From assembly GCF_000238095.2 (NCBI RefSeq), contig NZ_JH815225.1:1877690-1929021 (forward strand): 51,332 bases of DNA. The letters run 5' to 3'. The notes beneath the pieces were generated by a model. It searched no databases and was not told the DNA's origin. It was given only the letters and a program-made list of their open reading frames with translations. This stretch comes from Peptoanaerobacter stomatis (GTDB lineage Bacteria; Bacillota; Clostridia; Peptostreptococcales; Filifactoraceae). Of this stretch, positions 1 to 9,409 are shown one piece after another. Position numbers and translations under genes: made by a program. How positions within the stretch are numbered: position 1 is the first letter of the stretch; every line of letters starts with the position of its first letter.

Positions 1-1610
1 CTTATGAACAAGTAGGAAATGCAGAATTAAATGGAAACAATGTATTTGAACTTGTGAATAAACCGCAAGAGCAAAACATTGGCAAGCTAACAATAAAAGT
101 AACTAAAGAGTGGGTAGGAGTAGAAGATCCGGCTAATCTTACAGCAACAATAAATCTTCTTGAAAATGGAGATCCTACAGCCAATAAAGTTGTAACTGGT
201 AATAATAGTGTAACATTTGAAGTTGATAAATTTGACAGTGATGGAAACCCATTAACATTCGAACAGATAAATCAAAAATACACTATTAACGAAACTAATA
301 TTCCTGAAGGATATAAATTAGGTTCAATTTCACAACCTTCAATGGATGAAAATGGAGTTATTAACTACACTGTTACAAACATCAAAGATGAAGAAGTGTA
401 TAGAACTTTGGTTGCTGAAAAACAATGGCTTAATAGAGATGGAAGCCCAATGTCAGATGAAGATGCTGCAAAATATCAAGTTAAAATAACAGTTTCAAAA
501 CTTGTTAACGGAAATATAACACCATTATCAGACGAAGAAGTCAAAGGCGACTTAACAATAACAGGTAATGGAAAAATTGAGTTTAAAGTTCCTGCAAGAG
601 ATGATCAGGGCAACTTTATAAAATATTATCTATCTGAAAAAGTTACTGATACAGATGATGGACAAGTTTCATATATCCAGAGAACAGAGGATATTAAAGA
701 TCCTGAGAATAAAAATCAAATACAAGGATTATATGGAGTAAAATTCATAAATCAGTTGCAGGATTTAACTATCAAGAAATTAGACGGAAGTAATAATAAT
801 CAACCATTACAAGGTATAGAGTTTACTATAGTTAAAGATAATGATATGATATCAGGAACTACAAATAGTGACGGTGTATTGGTTGGCGAAGGAATAGTAG
901 ATGGTAAAATATCATTGTCAAAAGGTGATTATGTAGTAAGCGAAACTAATGCTGAAAGTATGGGTTATAATAAAGCTACAACACCTGTTACGTTAAGAGT
1001 AACAACAGACAGTATATTAATCGTTAACAAAGATGAAAACGGAAATGAAATCGGAACGACTTTATTACCTAACGGAGTATTGAAAATAACAAATTATGTA
1101 ATAGGTAGTGAAAATGATCCTAAAGTCGAACCTGAAGACAAACAAGATGATCCGACTCCTGTTCCGGATCCGGATCCGAATCAACCGGGAGGAAGTCCGG
1201 ATTCACCAGGAGGACAACAAGATCCGAATCCACAGGGGGGAGATTCACCGGGTGGAAATAATCAAGATGATAGTTCAGGTGGAGGAAACTCAGGCGGAGG
1301 AGATTCAGGAGATAGAGACAGAGACAACGAACCACGTAGACCACGTACAACTTCAGATACAGTAACAGTAAATGATGATGCTACGCCTCTATCAGTACCT
1401 GATACTGGTAATAATGGTGATGCAGATACAGTAACTGTGGATGAAGAAACTACACCTCTATCAGCAGCGAATACAAATGGTGATGAGTTAGAAATAGCTG
1501 AAGATGAAGTGCCTCTAAGCTTACCTAAGACAGGTAGTCAAGATAATATGCTATATGTAATATTAGGAATGGCTATGGCTATATTTGGAATAAAAAAATT
1601 CAGAAAATAA
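1..1610 (+). CDS. LPXTG cell-wall-anchored surface protein with Cna B-type domains, 5' end outside the window
   Basis: The reading frame is open to the first base of the window (codons in phase from base 3), so the GTG at 54 is not the real start and the gene is truncated at its 5' end. The visible part has at least two Cna B-like beta-sandwich units (signature KVTKEWVG near base 105, then VAEKQWLNRDG near 410) and a SpaA/prealbumin-like domain (KKLDGSNNNQPLQGIEFTI near 775). A Pro/Gly/Asp-rich linker follows (about 1125-1340), then an LPKTG sorting signal (1521-1535), a hydrophobic helix and a short basic tail (KKFRK). Such proteins are exported and linked to peptidoglycan by sortase; Cna B units are typical of adhesins and pilins, and this could be either. 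Two further PLS-x-x-x-TG-like motifs precede the LPKTG. No sortase gene is visible. Confidence 0.9.
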   Translation, partial: YEQVGNAELNGNNVFELVNKPQEQNIGKLTIKVTKEWVGVEDPANLTATINLLENGDPTANKVVTGNNSVTFEVDKFDSDGNPLTFEQINQKYTINETNIPEGYKLGSISQPSMDENGVINYTVTNIKDEEVYRTLVAEKQWLNRDGSPMSDEDAAKYQVKITVSKLVNGNITPLSDEEVKGDLTITGNGKIEFKVPARDDQGNFIKYYLSEKVTDTDDGQVSYIQRTEDIKDPENKNQIQGLYGVKFINQLQDLTIKKLDGSNNNQPLQGIEFTIVKDNDMISGTTNSDGVLVGEGIVDGKISLSKGDYVVSETNAESMGYNKATTPVTLRVTTDSILIVNKDENGNEIGTTLLPNGVLKITNYVIGSENDPKVEPEDKQDDPTPVPDPDPNQPGGSPDSPGGQQDPNPQGGDSPGGNNQDDSSGGGNSGGGDSGDRDRDNEPRRPRTTSDTVTVNDDATPLSVPDTGNNGDADTVTVDEETTPLSAANTNGDELEIAEDEVPLSLPKTGSQDNMLYVILGMAMAIFGIKKFRK

Positions 1611-1696
1611 GACAACTCATTAAAAAATAGCAGTAAAAAAATGTAATAAAAAAACAGCAGTAAAAATAAAAGAGGCTGTGAAAAATTTTGTGTATG

Positions 1697-1742
1697 AAAA
1701 CCCTCCAACTTAAGGTAAAATAAACTTAAGTTGGAGGGTTTT
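1697..1742. terminator. Perfect 18-bp inverted repeat, possible bidirectional terminator
   Basis: AAAACCCTCCAACTTAAG at 1697-1714 is exactly complementary to 1725-1742, with a 10-nt loop. It begins with an A run and ends in TTTT, so it could stop transcription in both directions, for the surface protein gene (+) and for leftward transcription. It lies inside the IS-like remnant and may have arrived with it. Confidence 0.6.
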
Positions 1743-1788
1743 AAAATACTAATCTACATTTAATTAATAAATACATCTATATAAGTTG

Positions 1789-1870
1789 TTTATTTTAAAT
1801 ATACTTAATTTTACTTAGATAATAAGTTTTTAAAAACAGAAATGTTTATTATTCTATTGATTTTTAGTAT
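1789..1870 (+). repeat. Dispersed AT-rich repeat, copy 1
   Basis: About 80 bp that aligns with 43516-43598. Shared blocks include TATTTTAAATATACTT, TTAAAAACAGAAAT, TTATTCTATT and TTTTAGTATAA. A reverse-strand fragment sharing about 19 of 20 bases of the core lies near 24264-24284. Copy 1 ends exactly where the IS256-like fragment begins. Function unknown. Confidence 0.5.
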
Positions 1871-2090
1871 AAGAAGAAGACAAAGTGCATTTGAAGTACA
1901 TGTAATAAAGAAATATGAAAAAGACATATCAAATATAGAGCAACAAATAATACCAATCAATGTATGCAAAGGTAACTACAACAAGAGATATATGGATTTA
2001 GCTTATCAGAAACAATGATAAGCAATATAATAAACAAGTTGATATTGTAATTTTTAATTATTTATATATTTTTCATATCATATAAAAAAT

Positions 2091-2972
2091 TTATTCTTTA
2101 TTATATAAATCTAATTTTACAAATTTTTCATTATCCATAATAAAAGGTTTTGCAGTTGTTTCGTCATGATAATGTTTGTATTTTAAAAATAGGTAATTAT
2201 AACATTCTTCTTTGCTTTTAAACTTTATAGCTTGAAAAGGCTCTTCAAAAGACAATTTTTCAATAAATAGATATTCATCTTTATTTTTTACCAAAACACC
2301 AACATGACCTACAAAAAGACCGTCTCCATCTAAATTGTCATGCAAAACTACTGAAATCATCCTTGCATTTTCATCAAACTTAATATTAGAAAAATGCTCC
2401 TCCATTTTTTTAGCATGAACATTGATATCTTTTGTATTTTCTGTCTTTATTTTTGAAAATAACATCCTAAACTCTTCAGTTTCCTTTTCATCAAAAAGAT
2501 TTCCTGTTTTAATAGCAGAGTTGTCTAAAAATAACAAGGAGTCATCTATATTGCCTTTTTTTATTTCAATATTATTCTTTAAAAGGATAAATGAATTCAA
2601 TCTGCAATTTGTTCCTATAAATTCTCCTTTTTTTGCTGACCACAGTTTAGCTATTTTCTCCACATCATATTCAGGTTGTTCTTTTTCTTCAAATCTTGCA
2701 CTTAATCCGTTTTTTTCTATTACTTCATTATAGTCTTCAACCCCTTTTAGAAACTTGTCTACATTTTTTTCGTCTAAATATGTTTTTAAAATAGCTTTTA
2801 CCTCTTTTATGCTATCTTCATCACTCATATTGGAAAGTGTTATTTTTTTTGCATTTTGAGATTCCACCTTTTCTTCTTTTACATCAGCAGTATTGTTTAA
2901 AGGCTTATTTTCTTGGCATGAAATAAGAAATATATTAAGTACTACCATTAAAACTGATAATATTTTTTTCAT
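2091..2972 (-). CDS. Lipoprotein of unknown function, DUF4300-like
   Basis: This is a 293-residue protein. I place the start at the ATG at 2972 because GGAGG (2978-2982) sits 5 nt before it; the ATG at 2975 and a TTG at 2984 are in frame but too close to or upstream of that site. The first 20 residues are a basic and hydrophobic signal ending in a lipobox (FLISC), so the mature protein should be lipid-anchored on the outer face of the membrane. A charged linker follows, then a soluble domain with GTNCRLNSFIL and LFVGHVGVLVKNKDEYLFIE. The NCR motif and the HVGVLV segment remind me of the DUF4300 family, a tentative recognition. It stands alone, and no catalytic motif is obvious. Confidence 0.7.
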   Translation of the reverse strand: MKKILSVLMVVLNIFLISCQENKPLNNTADVKEEKVESQNAKKITLSNMSDEDSIKEVKAILKTYLDEKNVDKFLKGVEDYNEVIEKNGLSARFEEKEQPEYDVEKIAKLWSAKKGEFIGTNCRLNSFILLKNNIEIKKGNIDDSLLFLDNSAIKTGNLFDEKETEEFRMLFSKIKTENTKDINVHAKKMEEHFSNIKFDENARMISVVLHDNLDGDGLFVGHVGVLVKNKDEYLFIEKLSFEEPFQAIKFKSKEECYNYLFLKYKHYHDETTAKPFIMDNEKFVKLDLYNKE

Positions 2973-2975
2973 CAT

Positions 2976-3323
2976 TACCTCCAAATATATTAAAAAATTT
3001 ATTAGTCTTATATTCTTTTTTATATATTTTTCTAATCTATTTTAGTAAAATAAAATTAGTGAGCCATAAAATACAGTTCAAACATATAAAACTACACTGA
3101 ATATAACCTCGCTTATTATAGCAAAAGTTGATAGTAAATTCAATTTTTTATAACCATCTGTATTCATATTTTAATAATATTTATAAAAATATATATTCTA
3201 TAGTTAATATTGCCCCCAATATATACCATGTTCAAATCCCTTAAATCTATATTTTTTGGAAGATATTATATCTTATTTTTCTCTTTTGCACCGTTATTTT
3301 ATAGAGGTTTAGTATGAGTATAA
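2976..3323. other. Intergenic region without a recognised gene
   Basis: AT-rich DNA between the lipoprotein start and the amylase terminator. It should contain the leftward promoter of the lipoprotein gene. I see no open frame with a ribosome binding site, no structured RNA and no repeat here. Confidence 0.4.
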
Positions 3324-3381
3324 AAAATAGAGATATAAAGAAAACTTATTATTGACAGATTTTTCTTTGTATCCCTATTTT
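3324..3381 (-). terminator. Intrinsic terminator of the alpha-amylase gene
   Basis: The arms 3324-3344 and 3361-3381 are complementary over about 21 bp with a couple of mismatches or wobbles, around a 16-nt loop. Read on the minus strand the stem ends in CTATTTTTTATAC, a U-rich tract, about 30 bases after the amylase stop codon. Confidence 0.65.
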
Positions 3382-3409
3382 AAAAAATGATTTTTAACTT
3401 ATCGCTTAA

Positions 3410-4876
3410 CTATAAAATCAATAAATTTAAATCAGTTTTTTGTACCCATGCACTTACACTTTTTTCACTGACTCTAAATTCTCCAAATCCTTTTTCATCA
3501 ATTTTTACAATACCTTCATTATTGCCCAAATAATCATAAAACTCAAAATTTTTCAAATGCTCTCCTACAAACATTCTTATAACATTTTCGTGTGAGTTGG
3601 ATATTACTACTGCCAATTTATTTGGATGATTTTCATCACCATGTCTTACGAATCCTATAGCGTTTGGCAACTCAAAATAATCATCTTGATTACCATATGC
3701 AAAATTCAGCCTTAATTCCAAAAGTTTCTCTAATTTATCACCCATACCACAATAAAGGCTACCATCACCTATTTGAAATAAATCTCCATAGAATATGCAT
3801 GGATATCCGTCTTTTCTAAATAATATCAGAGAGTATGCAATTTGTCTAAACCAATCTTCAATCCAAGATTCAAGAGATTGTCCTTTTTGAGAATCGTGAT
3901 TGTCAACAAAAGTTACTGCCATAATAGGATTTGATTGCACTATGGACTCATCAAATATTTTTCTTAAATCATAATTTTCTTTTTCCAGAGATGCTCTATA
4001 AAAACTATAGTGAAGTGAAACATCAAATAAATCTATATTTCCTGAAGTCTCTGCCATATAACCTTGCAATGAGCCTTTATCAGCAACCCAATATTCTCCA
4101 ACAAGATAAAAATCCTTTTTTATCTCACCTTGAATATATTTTATAAACTCATCCATAAAATCTGCATCTATATGTTTGACTGCATCCAATCTAAAGCCAT
4201 CGGCATTTAACTCATTGATAAACCATTTTGCCCATTTAAAAAGCTCTGCTCTCACATCTGCATTGTTATGGTCAATATCGGAATACATTAAATAATCAAA
4301 ATTGCCATGCTCATTTGAAACACTGGAGCTCCAGCCTTTATTAAATCCGCTGATTTTAAAAATTGCCTTTTTCTTTTGGATATTGTCATAATCAACACCT
4401 GAAAAATGATTGAAATTCCATTCAAAATCTGAATATTTTTTGTTTCTGTTTGGGAAAGTAAATTTTGTCCAACCTCCAATATCTCTTTCCTCGCCTATTT
4501 CATCTTCTCTATTTTCAGCAGAAACTTCTATAGCTTTAAAAATTTCCACCTCATCTGCTCCTGCCTTGTGATTTAAAATAACATCCAAATAAATTGAAAT
4601 TCCTAATTCGTGAGCTTTGTTTATCAAGTTTAGAAGCTCCTCTTTGGTTCCATATTTTGTTCTTATAGAGCCTTTTTGGTTAAATTCTCCCAAATCATAC
4701 AAATCATATATACCATATCCTACATCATTTGTTCCTGTGGCTTTGCAAACAGGAGGCAGCCATATTGCAGTAAAACCAAGTTTTTTTAGTTTTTCCAAAT
4801 TTGATTTCAAATTTTCATAATACTTTCCATCATCTATAACATACCATTCAAAGCCTTGCAATAACAGTCCATTCAT
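3410..4876 (-). CDS. Cytoplasmic alpha-amylase, glycoside hydrolase family 13
   Basis: A 488-residue enzyme hydrolysing internal alpha-1,4 bonds of starch or glycogen-type glucans. The ATG at 4876 is chosen because GGAGG (4882-4886) precedes it by 5 nt; a 15-residue upstream extension has no such site. GH13 regions are all present: DVILNHKAGAD (about residue 98), GFRLDAVKH with the nucleophile Asp231, LVGEYW with acid/base Glu261, and FVDNHDSQ with Asp325. There is no signal peptide, so it should act inside the cell, as in the liquefying and cytosolic GH13 subfamily 5 enzymes whose length it matches. It is monocistronic with its own terminator. No glycogen genes are adjacent, so the physiological substrate (stored glycogen or imported maltodextrin) is not settled. 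Confidence 0.92.
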   Translation of the reverse strand: MNGLLLQGFEWYVIDDGKYYENLKSNLEKLKKLGFTAIWLPPVCKATGTNDVGYGIYDLYDLGEFNQKGSIRTKYGTKEELLNLINKAHELGISIYLDVILNHKAGADEVEIFKAIEVSAENREDEIGEERDIGGWTKFTFPNRNKKYSDFEWNFNHFSGVDYDNIQKKKAIFKISGFNKGWSSSVSNEHGNFDYLMYSDIDHNNADVRAELFKWAKWFINELNADGFRLDAVKHIDADFMDEFIKYIQGEIKKDFYLVGEYWVADKGSLQGYMAETSGNIDLFDVSLHYSFYRASLEKENYDLRKIFDESIVQSNPIMAVTFVDNHDSQKGQSLESWIEDWFRQIAYSLILFRKDGYPCIFYGDLFQIGDGSLYCGMGDKLEKLLELRLNFAYGNQDDYFELPNAIGFVRHGDENHPNKLAVVISNSHENVIRMFVGEHLKNFEFYDYLGNNEGIVKIDEKGFGEFRVSEKSVSAWVQKTDLNLLIL

Positions 4877-5279
4877 AATATCCTCCTTCTCTTTGTTTAA
4901 TTTCATTATAAAAAATGACAAAAATAAAATCCAAATTTCAAGTATTCATATAATCATTTTGGCTAGTTTTAAAACCATTCTGTTTATCATAGATGTTCTT
5001 AAATATAAATTATATTCTCTGTATAAAAATAAATACTTCCTTGTTTTTTTTCATTAAAATTCACTTTTAATTGCTCATTAAAAATTATATATGTAATATT
5101 TAAAGTAAATTATATCATAAAATACTATTTTTTAATAAATATATACTCTTTTATAAAATTAATTGTATAAAATATTTGAATGGCAATTTAATGGGCTATT
5201 AGTATAAAGTATTTTTATAAAGATATTAGTCTTTTGTTTTGAGATTAGTATAATAAAAAATACAATGGAAAAATAAAAA
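4877..5279. other. Intergenic region without a recognised gene
   Basis: About 400 bp of very AT-rich DNA between the amylase start and the ilv terminator. It holds several TTAGTATAA-like strings (5201-5209, 5246-5254) that resemble promoter -10 regions but lack convincing -35 partners. No coding potential seen. Confidence 0.4.
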
Positions 5280-5317
5280 GGGATATTGCAATGATATCAA
5301 TCCTTTTGCAATATCCC
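5280..5317 (-). terminator. Terminator of the ilv operon
   Basis: GGGATATTGCAA (5280-5291) pairs perfectly with TTGCAATATCCC (5306-5317). On the minus strand the hairpin is followed by CTTTTTATTTTT, a classical U tract, about 105 bases past the ilvB stop codon. Confidence 0.85.
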
Positions 5318-5421
5318 CAATACTGTTTATATAGATATTTTATTTAATCAATCAGAATTCATCAAAAAAACTAATTTGTTTCAAAATTATTTACACTATC
5401 TATATCTTTTACTAATACAGA

Positions 5422-7053
5422 TTATTTTTCTATATAATTGCATATGCTCTCACCTGAAGGGACTATCGGATATACGAATTCGTCTTTATCCATGATATAG
5501 TCTATCAGATTTACGGCGTTTTTATCTACCATATTAAGCACATTTTCAAGCTGATTTATATTTTCAGCTTTGTAATAGTTTACGTTGTAGGCTTTTGAGA
5601 GATATTCAAGATTTAATCCGTCATCTATGTCTGTATGTGAGTATCTCTGATTGGAAAACAGGCATTGCCATTGTCTTACCATACCTAATGTTTTATTATT
5701 CAGCAATATTGTTGTGAAGTTGATGTTGTTTGCGGTTGCCGTAAGTAACTCTAACTGGTTCATTCTAAATGAACCGTCGCCTGTTATAAGCAATACGTCT
5801 TTGTCAGGCATTGATAGTTTTGCACCTATGCTTGCTCCTACTCCAAAACCCATAGTACCGAGTCCGCCTGATGTAATAAATGTATTTGGTTTTTTAAACA
5901 TATAGTATTTGGCAGTCCACATCTGGTGTTGTCCTACGTCTGTTACTACTATGGTGTCATCTTTGTACATTTTATTGAGCAGTTCAAATATTTTTTGTGG
6001 GTGATCAGATTGATATATTGGATTTGTTCGTTTTAGTGTAGGCATTTTGTAATCGCCTAATTTTTCGTCCAATTCTTCCATTATATCTGATATATCGCCT
6101 ATTATACTTGTGAATGAGTCTAAATTTTTGTTTATTTCTGTTTCGTCTGTATCTATATGAATAATTTTTGCGTTTTTTGTAAATCCGTTACGATTTCCGA
6201 TTGCTCTGTCTGAAAATCTTACACCTAAAGCCAGTACCACATCTGCGTTGTAACATAGCTCGTTTGCATCAGGTTCTCCGTGCATTCCTACTATTCCGTA
6301 TGATAAGCTGTCGGTTCTGTCTATGCTGCCAAGTCCCATAGTGGAGTTTAATACAGGTATATTATGATTTTTGTATAATTTTCTTAAAGTTTCACTTGCA
6401 TTAGCTCTTATTATTCCTCCACCTGCGTATATAACTACATTGGATGATTGTTTTATGGTTTGGACTGCAAGGTTTAAATTATCCTGATAGTTTTTTGCTC
6501 TTGTATCTTTTTGTATAGGTGTTATATTGTAAGTTGTGTCTTGTACTTCTTGCAAAAATGCGCTTTTTGTTATATCTATAAGCACAGGACCTTTTCTCTT
6601 GTCATTTGCTATGAAAAATGCCTCTGATATTACTGAGGCTATATCATTTGCATCTGTCACCAAGTAGTTGTGTTTTGTTATCGGCATTGTAAGACCTGTT
6701 ATGTCTAATTCTTGGAAGGAATCTTTGCCGAGGAAATTGTTGCCTACCTGACCTGTTATTATAATCATAGGGATTGAGTCAAGATATGCAGTGGCTATAC
6801 CTGTTATGAGGTTGGTAGCTCCCGGTCCTGATGTACCTATACAGACGCCTGTTTTTCCGCTTGCTCTTGAATATCCGTCTGCAGCGTGCGCCGCTCCTTG
6901 TTCGTGGCAAGGTCTTATAAGTTTTATTTTGTCAAAGTCGTATAGCGCATCAAATATTGGTATTACTGCGCCTCCCGGATAACCGAATATTGTATCGACA
7001 CCTTGTTTTTTTAGACATTCAAGTAAAAATAGAGAACCTTGTATATTAATCAC
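5422..7053 (-). CDS. ilvB: Acetolactate synthase, large catalytic subunit
   Basis: A 543-residue ThDP/FAD enzyme that condenses two pyruvates to 2-acetolactate (valine, leucine) or pyruvate with 2-oxobutyrate (isoleucine). The N-terminal pyrimidine-binding domain carries the catalytic Glu51 in RPCHEQGAAHAADGYSRASG. A central FAD-type domain follows, and the C-terminal pyrophosphate domain has the GDG (425-427) to NN (about 452) Mg/ThDP motif. Length is near the usual 550-570. The start is a GTG at 7053 with AAGGA almost touching it, which is tight; no ATG lies nearby, so the exact start is uncertain. It is the last gene of the T-box-controlled ilv operon, 220 nt after ilvD. Its regulatory subunit is probably the short ACT protein at 9091. 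ilvC and ilvE are not in the window. Confidence 0.95.
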   Translation of the reverse strand: MINIQGSLFLLECLKKQGVDTIFGYPGGAVIPIFDALYDFDKIKLIRPCHEQGAAHAADGYSRASGKTGVCIGTSGPGATNLITGIATAYLDSIPMIIITGQVGNNFLGKDSFQELDITGLTMPITKHNYLVTDANDIASVISEAFFIANDKRKGPVLIDITKSAFLQEVQDTTYNITPIQKDTRAKNYQDNLNLAVQTIKQSSNVVIYAGGGIIRANASETLRKLYKNHNIPVLNSTMGLGSIDRTDSLSYGIVGMHGEPDANELCYNADVVLALGVRFSDRAIGNRNGFTKNAKIIHIDTDETEINKNLDSFTSIIGDISDIMEELDEKLGDYKMPTLKRTNPIYQSDHPQKIFELLNKMYKDDTIVVTDVGQHQMWTAKYYMFKKPNTFITSGGLGTMGFGVGASIGAKLSMPDKDVLLITGDGSFRMNQLELLTATANNINFTTILLNNKTLGMVRQWQCLFSNQRYSHTDIDDGLNLEYLSKAYNVNYYKAENINQLENVLNMVDKNAVNLIDYIMDKDEFVYPIVPSGESICNYIEK

Positions 7054-7103
7054 TTCCTTAAAATCTCTGTTAATCTAATACTAAATCTTATTAAAATCAA
7101 GAT

Positions 7104-7205
7104 ATGCTCAAATTGTTTTGTTATCATACTTACCAATGCTTTTTATAAATATTTGTTTTGAATATATTTATAAAAAAGTATTCTGAGCAAAATATATTTG
7201 AGCAT
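7104..7205 (-). other. Structured ilvD-ilvB intergenic element
   Basis: The 220-nt gap between ilvD and ilvB contains nested inverted repeats. The outer pair is ATGCTCAAAT (7104-7113) and ATTTGAGCAT (7196-7205), exact. The inner pair is CTTTTTATAAATAT (7139-7152) and its complement with one extra A at 7164-7178. In the transcript these could form a roughly 100-nt two-part hairpin ahead of ilvB. No U tract follows, so it is not a plain terminator. Role unknown: attenuation, mRNA processing or stability are possible. Confidence 0.5.
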
Positions 7206-7273
7206 TATATTAAAAAATAGCTATGTTACTTAATGGTATAATGTTAATTTAAAAATATAAAGCTGTAAAAAAA

Positions 7274-8929
7274 TTACATATATACTGCACCGTCTGCACC
7301 TGATGATATATTTTGTGAGTATCTTTTCAAATAACCTGTAACTTCAGATTTTTTAGGTACAAAGTTTGCTCGTCTTTTTGAAAGTTCTTCATCATCTACC
7401 AATAGTGTAAGACTTCCGTTTGTTATATCTACGTGTATTTTATCTCCGTTTTGAACAAGTCCGATTACTCCGCCTTGTGCCGCCTCAGGTGTGACGTGTC
7501 CTATAGCAGCTCCCCTTGAGCCTCCGGAGAATCTACCGTCTGTTATAAGACAGACTTTGTCATCTAAGCCCATACCGCAAAGTGCTGATGTTGGAGTGAG
7601 CATTTCTCTCATTCCGGGACCTCCGATTGGTCCTTCGTATCTTATTACTACGACATCCCCAGGTTGTATGTTGCCTGCAAATATATCTTCTGATGCGTCT
7701 TCTTCGCTATCATATACTTTTGCAGTTAGTGTTACATTCATCATTTTTTCATCTACTGCAGATTTTTTTACTACTGCTCCACGCTCTGCCAAGTTGCCGA
7801 ATAATACTTTTATTCCACCTGTTGGCGAATAAGGAGCTTCTATATCTTTTATTATTTTTGATGAAGTTTTGTGTACTTTTTCTATCAGTTCACCTATAGG
7901 TTTTTCATATACTGTAAGTGCATTTTTGTTTATCAAATCTTTTTTTGCTAATTCTTTTAATACAGCATAGATTCCACCTGCAAGATCGAGTTCTTCTATA
8001 TGATAAGGACCTGCAGGTGACAATTTGCACAGATTAGGTGTTTTTGAACTTATTTCATCAATAGTGTTAAGGTCTATGTTTATACCGGCTTCTTTTGCGA
8101 TTGCTGTAAGATGTAATACCGTATTTGTACTGCAACCAAGTGCCATATCAAGTGTAAGTGCATTTTTTATAGAATCTTCTGTTATTACATCTCGTGGACG
8201 TATGTTTTTTTCTACAAGGCTCATTATTCTTTTGCCTGAATTTTTTGCAAGAGATTTTCTTTTTGAATATACTGCAGGTACTGTGCCGTTGCCTTGTAAA
8301 GAGATCCCGAGAGCTTCCGTTATACAATTCATAGAATTTGCTGTGAACATTCCTGAGCAACTGCCACATGTAGGACAGGCATTTTCTTCTACTGCAAGCA
8401 TTTCCTCTTCGCTACATTTATTAAGGCTATATTTCCCTACAACTTCAAAACCTGTGACGAGGTCTATATCAGTATCATTTTGCTTACCTGAAAGCATAGG
8501 TCCGCCACTTACTATTATTGTAGGTATGTTAATTCTGCAAGCTGCCATTATTGCAGCAGGTACAGTTTTATCACAGTTGGGAATTAAAACAAGTCCGTCA
8601 AATTGATGTGCCAATGCCATAACTTCTATGCTCTCAAGTATTAGCTCTCTGCTTGGCAGTGAATATCTCATACCGGAGTGATTCATACTTATGCCGTCAC
8701 ATACAGCTATTGCAGGAAACTCAAAAGGTATACCACCTTCCATGAGAACACCTTTTTTTACTTCGTCAGCTATTGTTCTAAGATGTATATGACCCGGCAC
8801 TATCTCATTGAAAAAATTACATACACCTATAAAAGGTTTTTTGAAGTCATTTTCATCAAGTCCTAAAGCTCTTAACAGTGAGCGGTGTGGTGTACGTGCA
8901 TATCCTGATTTTATATTATTACTTAACAT
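7274..8929 (-). CDS. ilvD: Dihydroxy-acid dehydratase
   Basis: 551 residues, the usual size. It dehydrates 2,3-dihydroxy-isovalerate and 2,3-dihydroxy-3-methylvalerate to the 2-oxo acids in valine and isoleucine synthesis. Fe-S related motifs are [12 protein letters not shown] (Cys119) and [17 protein letters not shown] (Cys185, Cys188, Cys191). At the position where [2Fe-2S]-type enzymes have a PC motif, this protein reads [10 protein letters not shown], as in the E. coli-like oxygen-sensitive [4Fe-4S] class; that class call is an inference. [15 protein letters not shown], typical of the family, is present near the C terminus. ATG 8929 follows AGGAG with 6-nt spacing. It is the second gene of the T-box operon, 160 nt after the ACT-domain gene. 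Confidence 0.95.
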   Translation of the reverse strand: MLSNNIKSGYARTPHRSLLRALGLDENDFKKPFIGVCNFFNEIVPGHIHLRTIADEVKKGVLMEGGIPFEFPAIAVCDGISMNHSGMRYSLPSRELILESIEVMALAHQFDGLVLIPNCDKTVPAAIMAACRINIPTIIVSGGPMLSGKQNDTDIDLVTGFEVVGKYSLNKCSEEEMLAVEENACPTCGSCSGMFTANSMNCITEALGISLQGNGTVPAVYSKRKSLAKNSGKRIMSLVEKNIRPRDVITEDSIKNALTLDMALGCSTNTVLHLTAIAKEAGINIDLNTIDEISSKTPNLCKLSPAGPYHIEELDLAGGIYAVLKELAKKDLINKNALTVYEKPIGELIEKVHKTSSKIIKDIEAPYSPTGGIKVLFGNLAERGAVVKKSAVDEKMMNVTLTAKVYDSEEDASEDIFAGNIQPGDVVVIRYEGPIGGPGMREMLTPTSALCGMGLDDKVCLITDGRFSGGSRGAAIGHVTPEAAQGGVIGLVQNGDKIHVDITNGSLTLLVDDEELSKRRANFVPKKSEVTGYLKRYSQNISSGADGAVYM

Positions 8930-9090
8930 TTATATCTCCTAAGTTATTGCTTATACTAAACACTAATCAAAAGTATATTATAAAATATATTTAAAAAGTC
9001 ATTCTTTTCAAAATAATAAATATATAAAATTTAAAAATGTTAATATTTGTGATAGAGTTTAGTATTATTTATATTATTAATATTTTTATA

Positions 9091-9291
9091 TTATGCGGCT
9101 ATATAAGTCACATCTGCTAATTTGCTAACATTGTTCAGTACAGTCATGCTGAATTCTTCAGCTATTTCAAATTCAAGCATATTTCCTGAAAGTCTTATTT
9201 GTTTTATATCAAAGCCTTTTCTTCTTAATAGACTCATAACTCTTACCATTGAATCCATACCGTTTCTCAAAGTGAAATTTAAAGTTCTCAT
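9091..9291 (-). CDS. Short ACT-domain protein, probable acetolactate synthase regulatory subunit (IlvM/IlvN-like)
   Basis: A 66-residue protein essentially made of one ACT domain: FTLRNGMDSMVRVMSLLRRKGFDI is followed by LSGNMLEFEIAEE. Such domains bind branched-chain amino acids in the small subunit of acetolactate synthase. It is closer in size to E. coli IlvM (about 87) than to full IlvN (about 160). ATG 9291 is preferred to the overlapping GTG 9294 because GGAGG (9299-9303) is 7 nt upstream. It is the first gene after the T-box leader and co-transcribed with ilvD and ilvB, which supports the role. Whether it confers feedback inhibition cannot be read from the sequence. Confidence 0.8.
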   Translation of the reverse strand: MRTLNFTLRNGMDSMVRVMSLLRRKGFDIKQIRLSGNMLEFEIAEEFSMTVLNNVSKLADVTYIAA

Positions 9292-9409
9292 CACTATACC
9301 TCCTTGAATTTGACTCTCATCTTATTATCAAAAATTTTTGTTAATACTGTTATGGTTTGACTGTTTTTATTTGAGTTTTTGTTTATAATATTGATTCAAA
9401 AATTTGTAT

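Larger units (their letters stand above)
1670..2055 (+). pseudogene. Decayed IS256 (Mutator)-family insertion sequence, transposase fragment
   Basis: From about 1870 to 2043 the plus strand can be read, with at least two frame changes, as the middle of an IS256-family transposase. The pieces are SAFEVHVIKKYEKDISNIEQ (from about 1887), then TTTRDI (about 1977) and LSETMISNIINKL (about 2003), which match the usual order ending in TTRDI and the ETMIS segment. An in-frame stop and frameshifts make it non-functional. The stretch GGCTGTGAAAAATTTTGTGT at 1675-1694 resembles the terminal repeats of this family, so the remnant may run from about 1670 with an internal deletion. The family call is from memory of its motifs. 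Confidence 0.6.

Noticed and set aside
1108-1365. Overlapping frames in the Pro/Gly-rich linker of the surface protein
   Set aside because: Repetitive codons create secondary open frames; the LPXTG frame is the coding one.
8025-8606. 193-codon open frame antisense to ilvD
   Set aside because: It lies wholly inside a well-conserved gene on the other strand, has no ribosome binding site and its protein has no recognisable features.
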